DNA of 64,000 nt from Candidatus Saccharibacteria bacterium UBA6664 (GTDB lineage Bacteria > Patescibacteriota > Saccharimonadia > Saccharimonadales > Saccharimonadaceae), in contig DKKO01000001.1 of the NCBI GenBank assembly GCA_002455275.1, positions 241,026 through 305,025 of the forward strand, given 5' to 3'. Under the pieces are notes generated by a model. That model did no database searches, was not told the origin of the DNA, and worked only from the letters and a program-made list of their open reading frames with translations. Positions 17,441 through 25,856 of the stretch are shown here, in pieces. Every line of letters starts with the position of its first letter. Positions within the stretch are counted from its first letter, which is position 1. A program made the position numbers and the translations under genes.

Positions 17441-17580
17441 AAATTGCAAATACTTCATAAATTACAAGCACGAGGCGATCGCCGAGCTTTAGGGTTAGGA
17501 AATCGCATGTGAATTAATTTCACATGCGATTGGGAAGGCAAGCCTTCCCTTATTTGCCTAATACGCTTATACTTTAAAGT
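17441..17580. repeat. Palindrome-dense intergenic region upstream of rpiB
   Basis: No gene is seen. Three palindromes occur: GGCGATCGCC (17474-17483), a perfect 13-bp inverted repeat AATCGCATGTGAA with a 5-base spacer (17501-17531), and GGGAAGGC-AA-GCCTTCCC (17532-17549). The last ends 18 bases before the rpiB -10 (17568-17573), so it covers the -35 area. No gene is oriented so that these would be its terminator; operator or structural DNA roles are more likely. Confidence 0.7.
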
Positions 17581-18033
17581 ATGAAAATTTACCTAGGTGC
17601 AGACCATCAAGGCTTTTATTTGAAAGAGCAAGTGTTTGCCTACTTGGCGAAACACGGCTACGACGTAGAAGATATTGGCGACAAAGAACTCGACCCACAC
17701 GACGACTTTCCAGAGTTTGCCCAGCTTGCGGCGATGAAACTTATGGGTGACGACAGTAAAGACCCACGATCGATTCTGATTTGTGGTGGCGGTCAAGGTA
17801 TGGCCATGGCGGCCAACCGATTTCGCGGTGTTCGTGCGAGCGTAATTTGGGATGCGTATGAGGCTAAAATGACTCGGCATGACAACGACAGTAACGTGCT
17901 ATGTTTGCCTGCTCGGGTTGTGGAAGACGACCAACAGCTTTGGAAAGGCATTGTAGAGACTTGGCTCAATACTCCGTTTGGAGCCGCCGCACGATTTAAG
18001 CGTCGAAATGCGCAGATTGACGAGTTTGCCTAG
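17581..18033 (+). CDS. rpiB: Ribose-5-phosphate isomerase B (RpiB/LacAB family)
   Basis: 150 residues. Seen: IYLGADHQGFYLKEQV at the start, DDFPEFA, and ILICGGGQGMAMAANRFRGVRAS, which carries the family's catalytic Cys followed by the Gly-rich anion loop (GGGQG instead of the usual GTGIG). It interconverts ribose-5-phosphate and ribulose-5-phosphate. ATG 17581 is seven bases after TATACT, so a leaderless mRNA is expected. Its TAG overlaps the GTG start of rpe by one base, forming a pentose phosphate operon. Confidence 0.9.
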   Translation: MKIYLGADHQGFYLKEQVFAYLAKHGYDVEDIGDKELDPHDDFPEFAQLAAMKLMGDDSKDPRSILICGGGQGMAMAANRFRGVRASVIWDAYEAKMTRHDNDSNVLCLPARVVEDDQQLWKGIVETWLNTPFGAAARFKRRNAQIDEFA

Positions 18034-18677
18034 TGGCGGTTATTGCACCAGCAGTATTGGTAGAAAACGCCGCTGCATACAAAGAGCGGATGGAAAAAAT
18101 TCAAGGCTTTGCTGAACGTGTGCATATTGATATTTCGGACGGTGAATTTGCTCCAACCTTTACCATTGCGCCAAATGAAGCCTGGTGGCCAGCAAACTGG
18201 CACGCCGACATTCATGCAATGGTAGCTCGGCCGAGTGAATACATCGACCAATTTATTGCCTTAAAGCCGAACTTGGTCATATTCCACGTAGAAGTAGAGG
18301 AAGATCTGCTGCCGATTATGAAAAAACTTCAATCGGTGGGTATAAAAGCCGGAATAGCGCTCATGCGCCCTACGGTTCCTTCTGTGGTAGGCGGTTTAAT
18401 CGAGATAGCCGATCATGTGATGATTTTCAGTGGTGATTTGGGTCACTACGGTGGCTTAGCCAGCTTGATGCAGCTAGAGAAAGTTCGGCTTATTCGTGCC
18501 ATCAAGCCGGGTGTTGAAATAGGTTGGGATGGCGGTGTGAACGTTGATAATGCTTTTACGTTAAGCCAAGGTGGCATAGACGTGCTCAATGTTGGTAGTA
18601 CTATTGCTAAAAGCGCCGACCCGGTAGCTACCTATAAAACACTAGTAGATGAGATAAATAAACACGGCGTAATCTAA
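18033..18677 (+). CDS. rpe: Ribulose-phosphate 3-epimerase-like protein
   Basis: 214 residues of TIM-barrel type. VHIDISDGEFAPTFTI is the family's metal-binding H-x-D motif, followed by ADIHAMVARPSEYI, GIALMRPTVPS and the phosphate-binding IGWDGGVN...GGIDVLNVGSTI. It converts ribulose-5-phosphate to xylulose-5-phosphate. The H-x-M-V motif reads HAMVARP, close to the canonical HLMV. It starts with GTG overlapping the rpiB stop, and is followed by a separate promoter for transketolase. Confidence 0.87.
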   Translation: MAVIAPAVLVENAAAYKERMEKIQGFAERVHIDISDGEFAPTFTIAPNEAWWPANWHADIHAMVARPSEYIDQFIALKPNLVIFHVEVEEDLLPIMKKLQSVGIKAGIALMRPTVPSVVGGLIEIADHVMIFSGDLGHYGGLASLMQLEKVRLIRAIKPGVEIGWDGGVNVDNAFTLSQGGIDVLNVGSTIAKSADPVATYKTLVDEINKHGVI

Positions 18678-18704
18678 ACCGCTTGTGCTAGAATAGAACT
18701 AGAA

Positions 18705-19565
18705 ATGAGTGGGAATCTAACGCTGCGACAGCTTGAAGACAAAGCCAATGTTCTTCGCAAGGACATTATTGCTATGCTTGAGGAAGCTGGCAGTGGGCAT
18801 AGCGCTGGGCCACTTGGCCTAGCCGATTTAGTAACGACTCTCTATTTCGACATAATGAAACTAGACCCGAAAAACCCCGAATGGAACGAGAGGGACTACT
18901 TTTTCCTGAGCAACGGACACTGTGCGCCGGTGCAATATGCTGCTATGGCTGAAGCGGGCTATTTTAGTAAAGATGAATTGATGACTTTGCGAAAATGGGG
19001 TTCGCGGCTGCAGGGTCACCCAGAACGCACGAAATTGCTAGGCCTTGAAAATACCAGTGGACCACTAGGTAGCGGCCTTAGCCAAGCATCGGGCGTGGCG
19101 TATGTGTTGCAGCACATCGACAACCATATGCACCGCTTTGTGTACTGTATCACCGGTGATGGCGAGCTAGATGAGGGCAACATATGGGAAGCCGCTATGT
19201 TTGCCAGTAAGTACAAACTTTCGCAATTAATTGTATTTGTCGATCGCAACAATATTCAAATAGATGGCAATACCGAGGATGTAATGCCGCTCGAAGACCT
19301 AGCCGGCAAATGGCGGAGCTTTGGCTGGCACGTGCAAGAGATAGACGGGCACAACATCGAAAGTATTCAAGACGCAGTGGGTATGGCTAAGGCAATCGAA
19401 AACCGACCAAGCGTGATTATTACTCACACGATTCCTGGCAAAGGTGTGGACTTTATGGAATACGACTACCATTGGCACGGCATGCCACCAAACCATGAGC
19501 AAGCCAAAGAGGCTTTAAAAGAACTTCGCACCTTGCGAGGCAAAATTCGGAGTGAGCATGAGTAG
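18705..19565 (+). CDS. Transketolase, N-terminal (thiamine diphosphate-binding) subunit
   Basis: 286 residues. Seen: GSGHSAGPLGLADLVTTLYF, GHCAPVQYAAMAEAGYF, GSGLSQASGVAY, and the ThDP motif GDGELDEG...N(N)IQ. It is the first half of the two-gene transketolase found in many archaea and CPR bacteria. With the C-terminal subunit it moves two-carbon units between sugar phosphates, linking glycolysis and ribose synthesis. ATG 18705 follows TAGAAT (18689-18694) by ten bases. It overlaps the next subunit by 8 bases. Confidence 0.93.
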   Translation: MSGNLTLRQLEDKANVLRKDIIAMLEEAGSGHSAGPLGLADLVTTLYFDIMKLDPKNPEWNERDYFFLSNGHCAPVQYAAMAEAGYFSKDELMTLRKWGSRLQGHPERTKLLGLENTSGPLGSGLSQASGVAYVLQHIDNHMHRFVYCITGDGELDEGNIWEAAMFASKYKLSQLIVFVDRNNIQIDGNTEDVMPLEDLAGKWRSFGWHVQEIDGHNIESIQDAVGMAKAIENRPSVIITHTIPGKGVDFMEYDYHWHGMPPNHEQAKEALKELRTLRGKIRSEHE

Positions 19566-20559
19566 TCATTATCCTTTGGCAGAAAACCTATTTTCAGATG
19601 AGGTGCATTCAGAACCGATTCGTGCTGGCTTTGGCCGTGGCTTGAAGCTGGCTGGTGAACAAGATGAACGCGTGGTAGCACTATGTGCTGACTTGACGGA
19701 AAGTGTGCAGATGCACTTGTTTAAGGAGGCATTTCCGAACCGATACATTGAAGTAGGTGTGGCTGAGCAAAACTTAGTGACAGTAGCAAGCGGTATGGCA
19801 CGAGCTGGCAAGATTCCATTTACTGCCAGCTATGCAGCATTTAGCCCAGGGAGGAACTGGGAGCAGATTAAAACCACTGCCGCGCTTAATGATATGCCAG
19901 TGAAGGTAGTAGGTGGTCATGCAGGCCTCTATACCGGGCCGGATGGCGCTACACATCAAATGCTTGAAGACATAGCAATCATGCGTACGATGCCAAATAT
20001 GATTGTGGTGGTGCCTGGTGATAGTGTTGAGGCTGAAAAGGCTACTCTTGCTATAGCAAAAAATGGTAAGCCAACCTATTTACGCGTAGCGCGTGACAAA
20101 ACCCCGATTTTTAGCTCCGCCGATTCACCATTTGAAATAGGCAAAGCCTATGTGCTGCGTGAAGGAAAAGACGTGACACTTTGCGGCACGGGTACGATGA
20201 CCTACGAGCTGTTGGTAGCTGCTGAAGAACTGAAAAAACACTCGATTGACGCCGAAGTAGTACATGTACCTACCGTTAAACCACTCGATACCGAAACAAT
20301 TCAAGCGAGTGCACATAAAACAGGTCGCGTGATAACTGCCGAGGAAGGCCAGATTGCCGGTGGCTTAGGCGGCGCGATTGCTGAACATTTAAGCGAGCAC
20401 ATACCTGTGCCAATAAAACGACTTGGCGTGGAAGACCGTTACGGTGAAAGTGGTGCTCCGCGAGAGGTGCTAGAGCATTTTGGGCTAGACGGAAAGCATT
20501 TAGCAGAAAAAATTCGTGAATTCGTAAAGCGTGTTCCACAGTACAAGAAAGGATATTAA
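19558..20559 (+). CDS. Transketolase, C-terminal subunit
   Basis: About 333 residues with the pyrimidine-binding domain (YIEVGVAEQNLVTVASGMARAGKIPFTASYAAF, holding the ThDP-activating Glu in EQN) and the C-terminal domain (VITAEEGQIAGGLGGAIAEHL, KRLGVEDRYGESG). ATG 19558 is preferred over GTG 19552 because GGAGTGA is well placed for it and it overlaps the partner's stop. It should form a heterotetramer with the preceding subunit. Confidence 0.93.
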   Translation: MSSHYPLAENLFSDEVHSEPIRAGFGRGLKLAGEQDERVVALCADLTESVQMHLFKEAFPNRYIEVGVAEQNLVTVASGMARAGKIPFTASYAAFSPGRNWEQIKTTAALNDMPVKVVGGHAGLYTGPDGATHQMLEDIAIMRTMPNMIVVVPGDSVEAEKATLAIAKNGKPTYLRVARDKTPIFSSADSPFEIGKAYVLREGKDVTLCGTGTMTYELLVAAEELKKHSIDAEVVHVPTVKPLDTETIQASAHKTGRVITAEEGQIAGGLGGAIAEHLSEHIPVPIKRLGVEDRYGESGAPREVLEHFGLDGKHLAEKIREFVKRVPQYKKGY

Positions 20560-21471
20560 ATGAGCCACAGTATACGACAAATCCGTGATAATACTACCCG
20601 AGCCCGACATCTAATGCAGCGTAGCAGGCAGCAAAATTTTGCGGTAGGGGCATTTAATATCGATAACCAGGAGACGCTGATCGCAATTGCGCGGGCTGCG
20701 CAGAAACTTCAAGCGCCAGTGTTGGTGGAGGTGAGTGACGGTGAAGTAGAGGCACTTGGCTTAGAGAACGTGCGTGACTTGGTAGATAACTATAAGGCCG
20801 AATACGGTGTAGAGATGTATATTAATCTTGACCACAGCCCTACAGTTGAAAGCTGCAAGCGAGCAATCGACGCTGGATATGAGTTTATTCACATTGATAT
20901 TTCACAAGCCAATCACGATGCGTCAGAGGAAGATATTATTGCTCAGACGAAAGAAGTGGTTGAATACGCAAAGTTTACGGGAGCGCTCGTAGAAAGTGAA
21001 CCACACTACTTTGGTGGTAGCAGCAACGTGCACAAGGAAGAGATAGACTACGAAGAAATAAAGAAGACATTTTCGACACCTGAAGGCGCGAAAGCATTCG
21101 TAGAAGCAACCGGCATTGATACGTTCGCAGCGGCGGTCGGTAACTTGCACGGCAAGTACCCGGTACCAAAAGAGCTTGATCTTGAGCTACTAACACGCAT
21201 CCGCGAAGCAATTGGCTGCCAGATTAGCTTGCACGGTGGCTCTGGTACGCCATTACACTACTTTGAAGATGCAGCAAAGATTGGCGTGAGCAAGATTAAC
21301 ATAAATAGCGACATGCGCTATGCGTTTCGCACTACCATGGAAGAAGCTTTGAAACTACACCCTGATGAATTTGCTGTGGTTAAACTAATGAATGACGTAA
21401 AAGACGCCGTGCAAGCGGTAGTAGAAGAGAAGATACACGCGTTTGGCAGTGCCGGCAAGGCGGTTAACTAG
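20560..21471 (+). CDS. fba: Fructose-bisphosphate aldolase, class II
   Basis: 303 residues. Seen: FAVGAFNIDNQETL, INLDHSPTVESCKRAIDAGYEFIHIDIS (metal His and catalytic Asp), ESEPHYFGG, AAVGNLHGKYP and LHGGSGTP, and KININSDMRYAF. It is a zinc enzyme cleaving fructose-1,6-bisphosphate, or a close sugar-bisphosphate aldolase. Its ATG follows the transketolase stop directly with AAAGGAT upstream, so it is co-transcribed and supplies the triose phosphates used by transketolase. Its 3' end overlaps a minus-strand gene by 8 bases. Confidence 0.93.
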   Translation: MSHSIRQIRDNTTRARHLMQRSRQQNFAVGAFNIDNQETLIAIARAAQKLQAPVLVEVSDGEVEALGLENVRDLVDNYKAEYGVEMYINLDHSPTVESCKRAIDAGYEFIHIDISQANHDASEEDIIAQTKEVVEYAKFTGALVESEPHYFGGSSNVHKEEIDYEEIKKTFSTPEGAKAFVEATGIDTFAAAVGNLHGKYPVPKELDLELLTRIREAIGCQISLHGGSGTPLHYFEDAAKIGVSKININSDMRYAFRTTMEEALKLHPDEFAVVKLMNDVKDAVQAVVEEKIHAFGSAGKAVN

Positions 21472-21898
21472 TCGGTCTAACGCGAAATTCATCTGTTGTT
21501 AACGCTAAGGGGTGGTCCTCGGGCTCAAGATACTGAAGTACCGAGACATCCTTAAATGGCTCTGTAAGCCAGGTGTCTACACCTGTATCGTCAACCGAAA
21601 CCTCGACCATACTTATAGCAACATGCCCACGATGAGTCAGACTTTCGATAGAGCCAGATGATGATTCTGAACGAAGATAGTGTGCTCGTCGAAAATCTTC
21701 AATTGTTTTTGGTAAAATTAAGCGACCCATGATTCCCGGAGTATAAGCCCGCCTAAGTTGTGCTAATAAATCGAGCTGAGCTCCGCTTGCGCTGTAGCTT
21801 GCAAAAACTTCGCGGGCGAGCATCATGGCTTCAGCGCCAGGAAGAACAAGATTTGAACGGGTCACTAGTCTATCGGGTAAAAATTTAGGTTGATTCAT
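21464..21898 (-). CDS. Hypothetical protein
   Basis: 144 residues from ATG 21898 (MNQPKFLPDR), which is six bases after TATATT (21905-21910 on the minus strand); the longer frame from 21934 would start upstream of the promoter. I do not recognise a family. It contains ARSNLVLPGAEAMMLAREVF-like helices and a C-terminal beta part (VEVSVDDTGVDTWLTEPF, VLQYLEPEDHPLALTTDEFRV). No signal peptide or membrane helix. It is divergent from the PfkB kinase with only ~60 bases between. Confidence 0.6.
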   Translation of the reverse strand: MNQPKFLPDRLVTRSNLVLPGAEAMMLAREVFASYSASGAQLDLLAQLRRAYTPGIMGRLILPKTIEDFRRAHYLRSESSSGSIESLTHRGHVAISMVEVSVDDTGVDTWLTEPFKDVSVLQYLEPEDHPLALTTDEFRVRPTS

Positions 21899-21959
21899 GG
21901 GGGTAATATATGATAAAAACCACATTTGATTCAACCATAAGTGCTATAATACAACCAAG

Positions 21960-22934
21960 ATGAGTGGGAAAACACCAACAATAGTTTCTATCGGTGCGGC
22001 TGTACAAGATGTATTTTTGAGCCATAGCGATGAATTTGTACCCGTGTGTGCCAACCCTCATGAGTGCTTTTTGAAGCTCGAACTGGGTGCGAAGGCGGAT
22101 GTTAATAAAATTGACTTTAGTACCGGTGGTGGGGCAACAAATGCAAGCGTAACGTTTGCGCGGCAGGGCTTAAATGCCTTGTTCATGGGTACGGTCGGTC
22201 ACGACCCTGCGGGTGAGGCGGTGTTGCAAGACCTCGACAAAGAAGGGGTTGATACGCGACACATAAGCTACTCTGATAAATACAACACAGGTTATTCCAT
22301 GCTGCTATTAGCGCCAAATGGTGAGCGAACAATTTTAACCTACCGTGGAGCGTCGACGCACTATGATGCAAAAAACTTTGACGTATCTGAAGTAAATGCT
22401 GATTGGCTGTATGTTTCTAGTCTGGCAGGTAGTATGGACGCGCTTAGTACAATTTTTCATCAGGCCAAGAAGGCAGACATAAAAGTATTTTTCAATCCAG
22501 GCAAAGACGAACTAAAGCAAGCATCTAAACTAAAAGGACTATTAGACGACGTCGAAGTGCTTTCTGTAAATAAAGAAGAAGCCATGAAAATTGTCGAAGG
22601 CGACAGTTTAGAAGAGCTGGTGCGACATTTGCTACACTACGTGCCAGTGGCTATTGTGAGCGATGGGCCAAATGGCGTAATGGCTAGCGATGGCGAAACG
22701 ATTGTACGTGCGGGGATGTATCAAGACGTGAAAGTAATCGACCGCACTGGTGCCGGTGATGCATTTGGTAGTGGCTTTTTGAGCCAATGGGCACAAGGCA
22801 AGAGCTTGAAAGATGCAATTGTATTTGCGAGTGCTAATTCAACATCCGTGGTAACAAAAATTGGTGCTAAACCAGGGATTCTTCATGCTGGCGTAAAACT
22901 TCATGAAATGCCGCTAACAGAAACGAAATTTTAG
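21960..22934 (+). CDS. PfkB-family carbohydrate kinase
   Basis: 324 residues. Seen: STGGGATNASVTFARQGLNALFMGTVGHDPAGEAVL near the N-terminus and the C-terminal catalytic signature DRTGAGDAFGSGFLSQW, whose Asp is the base. The family phosphorylates sugars or nucleosides (ribokinase, fructokinase, adenosine kinase); the exact substrate cannot be told. ATG 21960 follows TATAAT (21945-21950) by nine bases. A second, longer PfkB gene follows after 7 bases with its own AGGAGG. Confidence 0.9.
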   Translation: MSGKTPTIVSIGAAVQDVFLSHSDEFVPVCANPHECFLKLELGAKADVNKIDFSTGGGATNASVTFARQGLNALFMGTVGHDPAGEAVLQDLDKEGVDTRHISYSDKYNTGYSMLLLAPNGERTILTYRGASTHYDAKNFDVSEVNADWLYVSSLAGSMDALSTIFHQAKKADIKVFFNPGKDELKQASKLKGLLDDVEVLSVNKEEAMKIVEGDSLEELVRHLLHYVPVAIVSDGPNGVMASDGETIVRAGMYQDVKVIDRTGAGDAFGSGFLSQWAQGKSLKDAIVFASANSTSVVTKIGAKPGILHAGVKLHEMPLTETKF

Positions 22935-22941
22935 GAGGACT

Positions 22942-24441
22942 ATGAGTAAATTTTTAGCTGACCTGCTTGCAAATGATCACCCGCTTTTTACACATAATCT
23001 TGTGCAGTTAGAACGTGCTGCCGGTAACGACGGGGTCGATACAAGACTAATCGGTGATATTACAGAAAAAACCCATACAGTAATGCGAACGTTAGGCTTA
23101 GACCCGGCTGATACTCATGGAAAAGAGCTATATCTTGCGCTGAATGCAGCAGTTGCAAATGGTACGGCAGCCGGCGTATTAGCAGAAACTCATTATGTGT
23201 TGGCACGGTTTGAAGATGGGCCTGTATCGCTTTGCTTGCACGATGTGATAGAAAATGCGCACCACGAACTGGCCTACGAACAACGGTTGGTCGGGCACGC
23301 ACAACGTCATCTACGCCTTGAAATTATTAGACGCTATGCTGAACATGACAAGACCGATAATCAAATGGTTCATCGATTAGCTGAAGAAGCAGGAATAAAG
23401 CAAGAAGACGACAAAGATTATCCATTGCTTGGCCTTGGTAAGAAATCTGAAGCTCCTTCTATATTAGCGATAGGCGATATCTTCACCGATGCTTTCATAC
23501 AACTAGATGAAGGCTCAACTAAAGTAATCAAGGAAGCTGATGGTAAAGAATGGCTTGCGTTGCCATATGGCCAAAAGCCGCACTACGAGCGTGTTGATAT
23601 CATCCGCTCGGTCGGACCTTCACCAAACGCGGCTGTTTCTTCTGCTCGCCTTGGGCTGAACGTAAGCCTAATGGCGTGGGTGGGTGATGACCCAGCGGGT
23701 CGAGAAGCTATCGATCATCTCGTGTCAGAAGCTATCGACGTGACCGAAATGAAAAAAGAATCGGGTAAGTTAACGAGCTATTGGTATGTGCTTCGTTATA
23801 AGGCCGACCGAACGATGTTGGTGAAAAGTGAAAAATACGATTACAAATTTGTTGCTCCACAAAACGAACCCGACTGGATTTATTTATCCTACATTGGCGA
23901 AGATTCATGGCAGCTTCATGAAGAATTGATAGAATACCTCGAGCAACACCCAGATATTAAACTAGCGTTCCAGCCCGGCACCTTCCACTTTGAATGGGGA
24001 GTCGATAAGCTTCGGCGTGTGTACGGCCGTAGCCATATTATTGTGATGAATCGTGAAGAGGCTGTGCAGGTAACAGGTGCTCCGTACGAATCTCTCCAAG
24101 ATCTTACAAAAGCCTTACACGAACTAGGTCCGCAAATTGTCGTGATTACTGATGGTCCAAACGGTTCTTATGCATCATACGACTATAAGCTGGTGACCAT
24201 ACCAAATTATCCCGACCCAGCACCACCACTTGATCGAACTGGCGCAGGCGATGCGTTTGCTAGTACGATTGTGGCTGCTCTTGCGCTCGGCGAATCTATG
24301 GATACTGCACTTACTTGGGCTCCGATAAACAGCATGAACGTAGTGCAAAAACTTGGTGCACAAGCAGGTCTACTGAAAAAAGATGAAATAGCAGGGTACT
24401 TAAAGTCTGCACCTGAAGAATACAAAGTGTCTAGCCTTTAG
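22942..24441 (+). CDS. PfkB-family kinase with an extra N-terminal helical domain
   Basis: 499 residues, ~170 longer than usual. Residues ~1-165 are helical and unassigned (HNLVQLERAAGNDG, LALNAAVANGTAAGVLAETHYVLARF, HRLAEEAGIKQ). A PfkB domain follows (~172-490) with ILAIGDIFTDAFI, GPSPNAAVSSARLGLNVSLMAWVGDDPAG and DRTGAGDAFASTIVAAL. The kinase core looks intact. The N-terminal addition may regulate, localise or pair with the preceding kinase; its order behind a simpler PfkB suggests duplication followed by domain gain. Confidence 0.87.
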   Translation: MSKFLADLLANDHPLFTHNLVQLERAAGNDGVDTRLIGDITEKTHTVMRTLGLDPADTHGKELYLALNAAVANGTAAGVLAETHYVLARFEDGPVSLCLHDVIENAHHELAYEQRLVGHAQRHLRLEIIRRYAEHDKTDNQMVHRLAEEAGIKQEDDKDYPLLGLGKKSEAPSILAIGDIFTDAFIQLDEGSTKVIKEADGKEWLALPYGQKPHYERVDIIRSVGPSPNAAVSSARLGLNVSLMAWVGDDPAGREAIDHLVSEAIDVTEMKKESGKLTSYWYVLRYKADRTMLVKSEKYDYKFVAPQNEPDWIYLSYIGEDSWQLHEELIEYLEQHPDIKLAFQPGTFHFEWGVDKLRRVYGRSHIIVMNREEAVQVTGAPYESLQDLTKALHELGPQIVVITDGPNGSYASYDYKLVTIPNYPDPAPPLDRTGAGDAFASTIVAALALGESMDTALTWAPINSMNVVQKLGAQAGLLKKDEIAGYLKSAPEEYKVSSL

Positions 24442-24451
24442 TGCACTGCGT

Positions 24452-25135
24452 CTAATGTTCGCAGTATGTGTGGTTTGCCTTAACTAAGCGCACGATCTCG
24501 TCTACGTCATCTGTAATGTGATAGAGATCATCATCACCATCTGTGATGAGTCCATTTTTTAGTAGTTCTTCCTGAACGAATCCATCAAAGCCTTGCCAAA
24601 AGTCACTGCCGTATAGAATTGCCGGAGCCTTGGTGGTTTTACCTGTTTGGATGAGTGTAATAATCTCGGTCAATTCATCAAGTGTGCCAAACCCACCGGG
24701 GAAGAAGACGTAAGCATCCGCAAATAATGTCATACATATTTTGCGTGGAGCAAAGTACTTAAAGGCTAAAGAATCTGTCGTGTACTGGTTAAGCGTTTGT
24801 TCCTTTGGGAGCTTAATGTTAAATCCTACAGAATCACCTCCAGCTTCCTGCGCTCCTCGGTTTGCTGCTTCCATGATGCCATGGCCACCACCTGTAATAA
24901 TTGCATAGTCGTTTTCTGCTAGCTTTGCTGATATATCTCGTGCTGATTGATAGTAGGGATTGTCTTCTTTTACACGCGCAGAGCCAAAAACGGTCACCGT
25001 TTTATGGTATTTTCGGATTACGTCGTAACCAGCCTGTACTTCTTCGTCAATATCGCCAAGCCGTATCATGGCTGCACGCAGCATGATGTCTCGAGGTATA
25101 CAGATGGCGGGTTTAGTTGTTGGTTTTGGTTCCAT
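24452..25135 (-). CDS. LOG-family (TIGR00730-like) nucleotide-processing protein
   Basis: 227 residues. GGGHGIMEAANRGAQEAGGDSVGFNI and FFPGGFGTLDELTEIITLIQ contain the PGG-x-GT-x-x-E motif of LOG/lysine-decarboxylase-like proteins, which typically release ribose-phosphate from nucleoside monophosphates (cytokinin-type phosphoribohydrolase). An N-terminal extension of ~45 residues precedes the domain. TACACT lies ~16 bases upstream of ATG 25135 on the minus strand. It is convergent with the PfkB gene. Confidence 0.87.
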   Translation of the reverse strand: MEPKPTTKPAICIPRDIMLRAAMIRLGDIDEEVQAGYDVIRKYHKTVTVFGSARVKEDNPYYQSARDISAKLAENDYAIITGGGHGIMEAANRGAQEAGGDSVGFNIKLPKEQTLNQYTTDSLAFKYFAPRKICMTLFADAYVFFPGGFGTLDELTEIITLIQTGKTTKAPAILYGSDFWQGFDGFVQEELLKNGLITDGDDDLYHITDDVDEIVRLVKANHTYCEH

Positions 25136-25235
25136 AATACGTTTCGCTAACAGTGTAACAGATTTTGTGAAAAAATGCTTGTGCTTTTAGTGTCGTGTTG
25201 GTTAAATAAGAGCAGTTTAAACAAGGAAACTTACG

Positions 25236-25832
25236 ATGATTCGAAAGAACGAAACTGGCTCAGCTCACGTAGTGGTGATAATTGCACTTGTGCTGGCTCT
25301 AATAACTGCACTGGGCTGGATATTTTGGCAGAATTTCATAATGAAAAAAGTTGATACAACGAAAACAGAACTCGTAGTTGTAGATAAAAACAAAAATGAT
25401 ACTGGAAACGATGAAAATACCGACAACAAGACGTTATCTACCAGTATGTTCAGCTTTGAGTATCCTAGCGATTGGATTGAACGTTCGGCAAGCGCTGTAA
25501 GCGGCCTAGATGCGCGGGTCGATTCTGCTAACTATGAAGCAAATGTTGGTATGGGGCTAAAGTCAGGCGCAAAAATTACTGTATCAAGCACGAAAGCCGT
25601 CTCGCCATTCACGCCACCAGATATGGCATATATGACCACTCCAAAAACCATTCAAATTGATGGACAAAAAGCTTTTGTGTATCAGCACAGCTATGAAGGC
25701 TATAGGTACGTAGCACTTGTTCAAAAGGCAGGCAAAGAATATACGATAACTATGGAGCATGCGACACAAGAGGCAAGTGCCGATGAAGAAGCAGCATTCC
25801 AGCTTGCAATTGATACGTTCAAAGTAAAATAG
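25236..25832 (+). CDS. Single-pass membrane protein with PsbP-like extracellular domain
   Basis: 198 residues. The N-terminus (MIRKNETGSAHVVVIIALVLALITALGWIFWQNF, split here as basic tip, Gly, then a long hydrophobic helix) recalls a pilin-like leader, but the Glu usual at position five after the Gly is missing. A Lys/Asp/Asn linker precedes a ~135-residue domain starting SFEYPSDW, similar in outline to PsbP-like domains. AAGGAAA lies before the ATG. Function unknown; likely an envelope protein. Confidence 0.6.
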   Translation: MIRKNETGSAHVVVIIALVLALITALGWIFWQNFIMKKVDTTKTELVVVDKNKNDTGNDENTDNKTLSTSMFSFEYPSDWIERSASAVSGLDARVDSANYEANVGMGLKSGAKITVSSTKAVSPFTPPDMAYMTTPKTIQIDGQKAFVYQHSYEGYRYVALVQKAGKEYTITMEHATQEASADEEAAFQLAIDTFKVK

Positions 25833-25856
25833 CTAAGAATCTTGTACAATATAAGG

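Noticed and set aside
17474..17483. HIP1-type GCGATCGC palindrome family
   Set aside because: Only this copy was noticed here; the repeat is meaningful only when highly abundant.
16904..17512. Long plus-strand frame through the GC-rich cassette (202 residues)
   Set aside because: It has no SD or promoter, runs into AT-rich DNA at its end, and its composition is that of a shadow frame. Promoter, SD and terminator all belong to the minus strand.
17501..17531. XerCD dif site
   Set aside because: The arms are perfectly symmetrical 13-mers with a 5-base spacer; dif has degenerate 11-base arms around 6 bases and its usual core is not seen.
25236..25340. Type IV pilin call for the small membrane protein
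   Set aside because: The N-terminus is pilin-like but lacks the conserved Glu after the Gly, and the rest resembles a PsbP-like domain.
25842..25856. TTG start for UvrB
   Set aside because: It lies upstream of or within the TACAAT promoter element; family N-terminus begins at ATG 25857.
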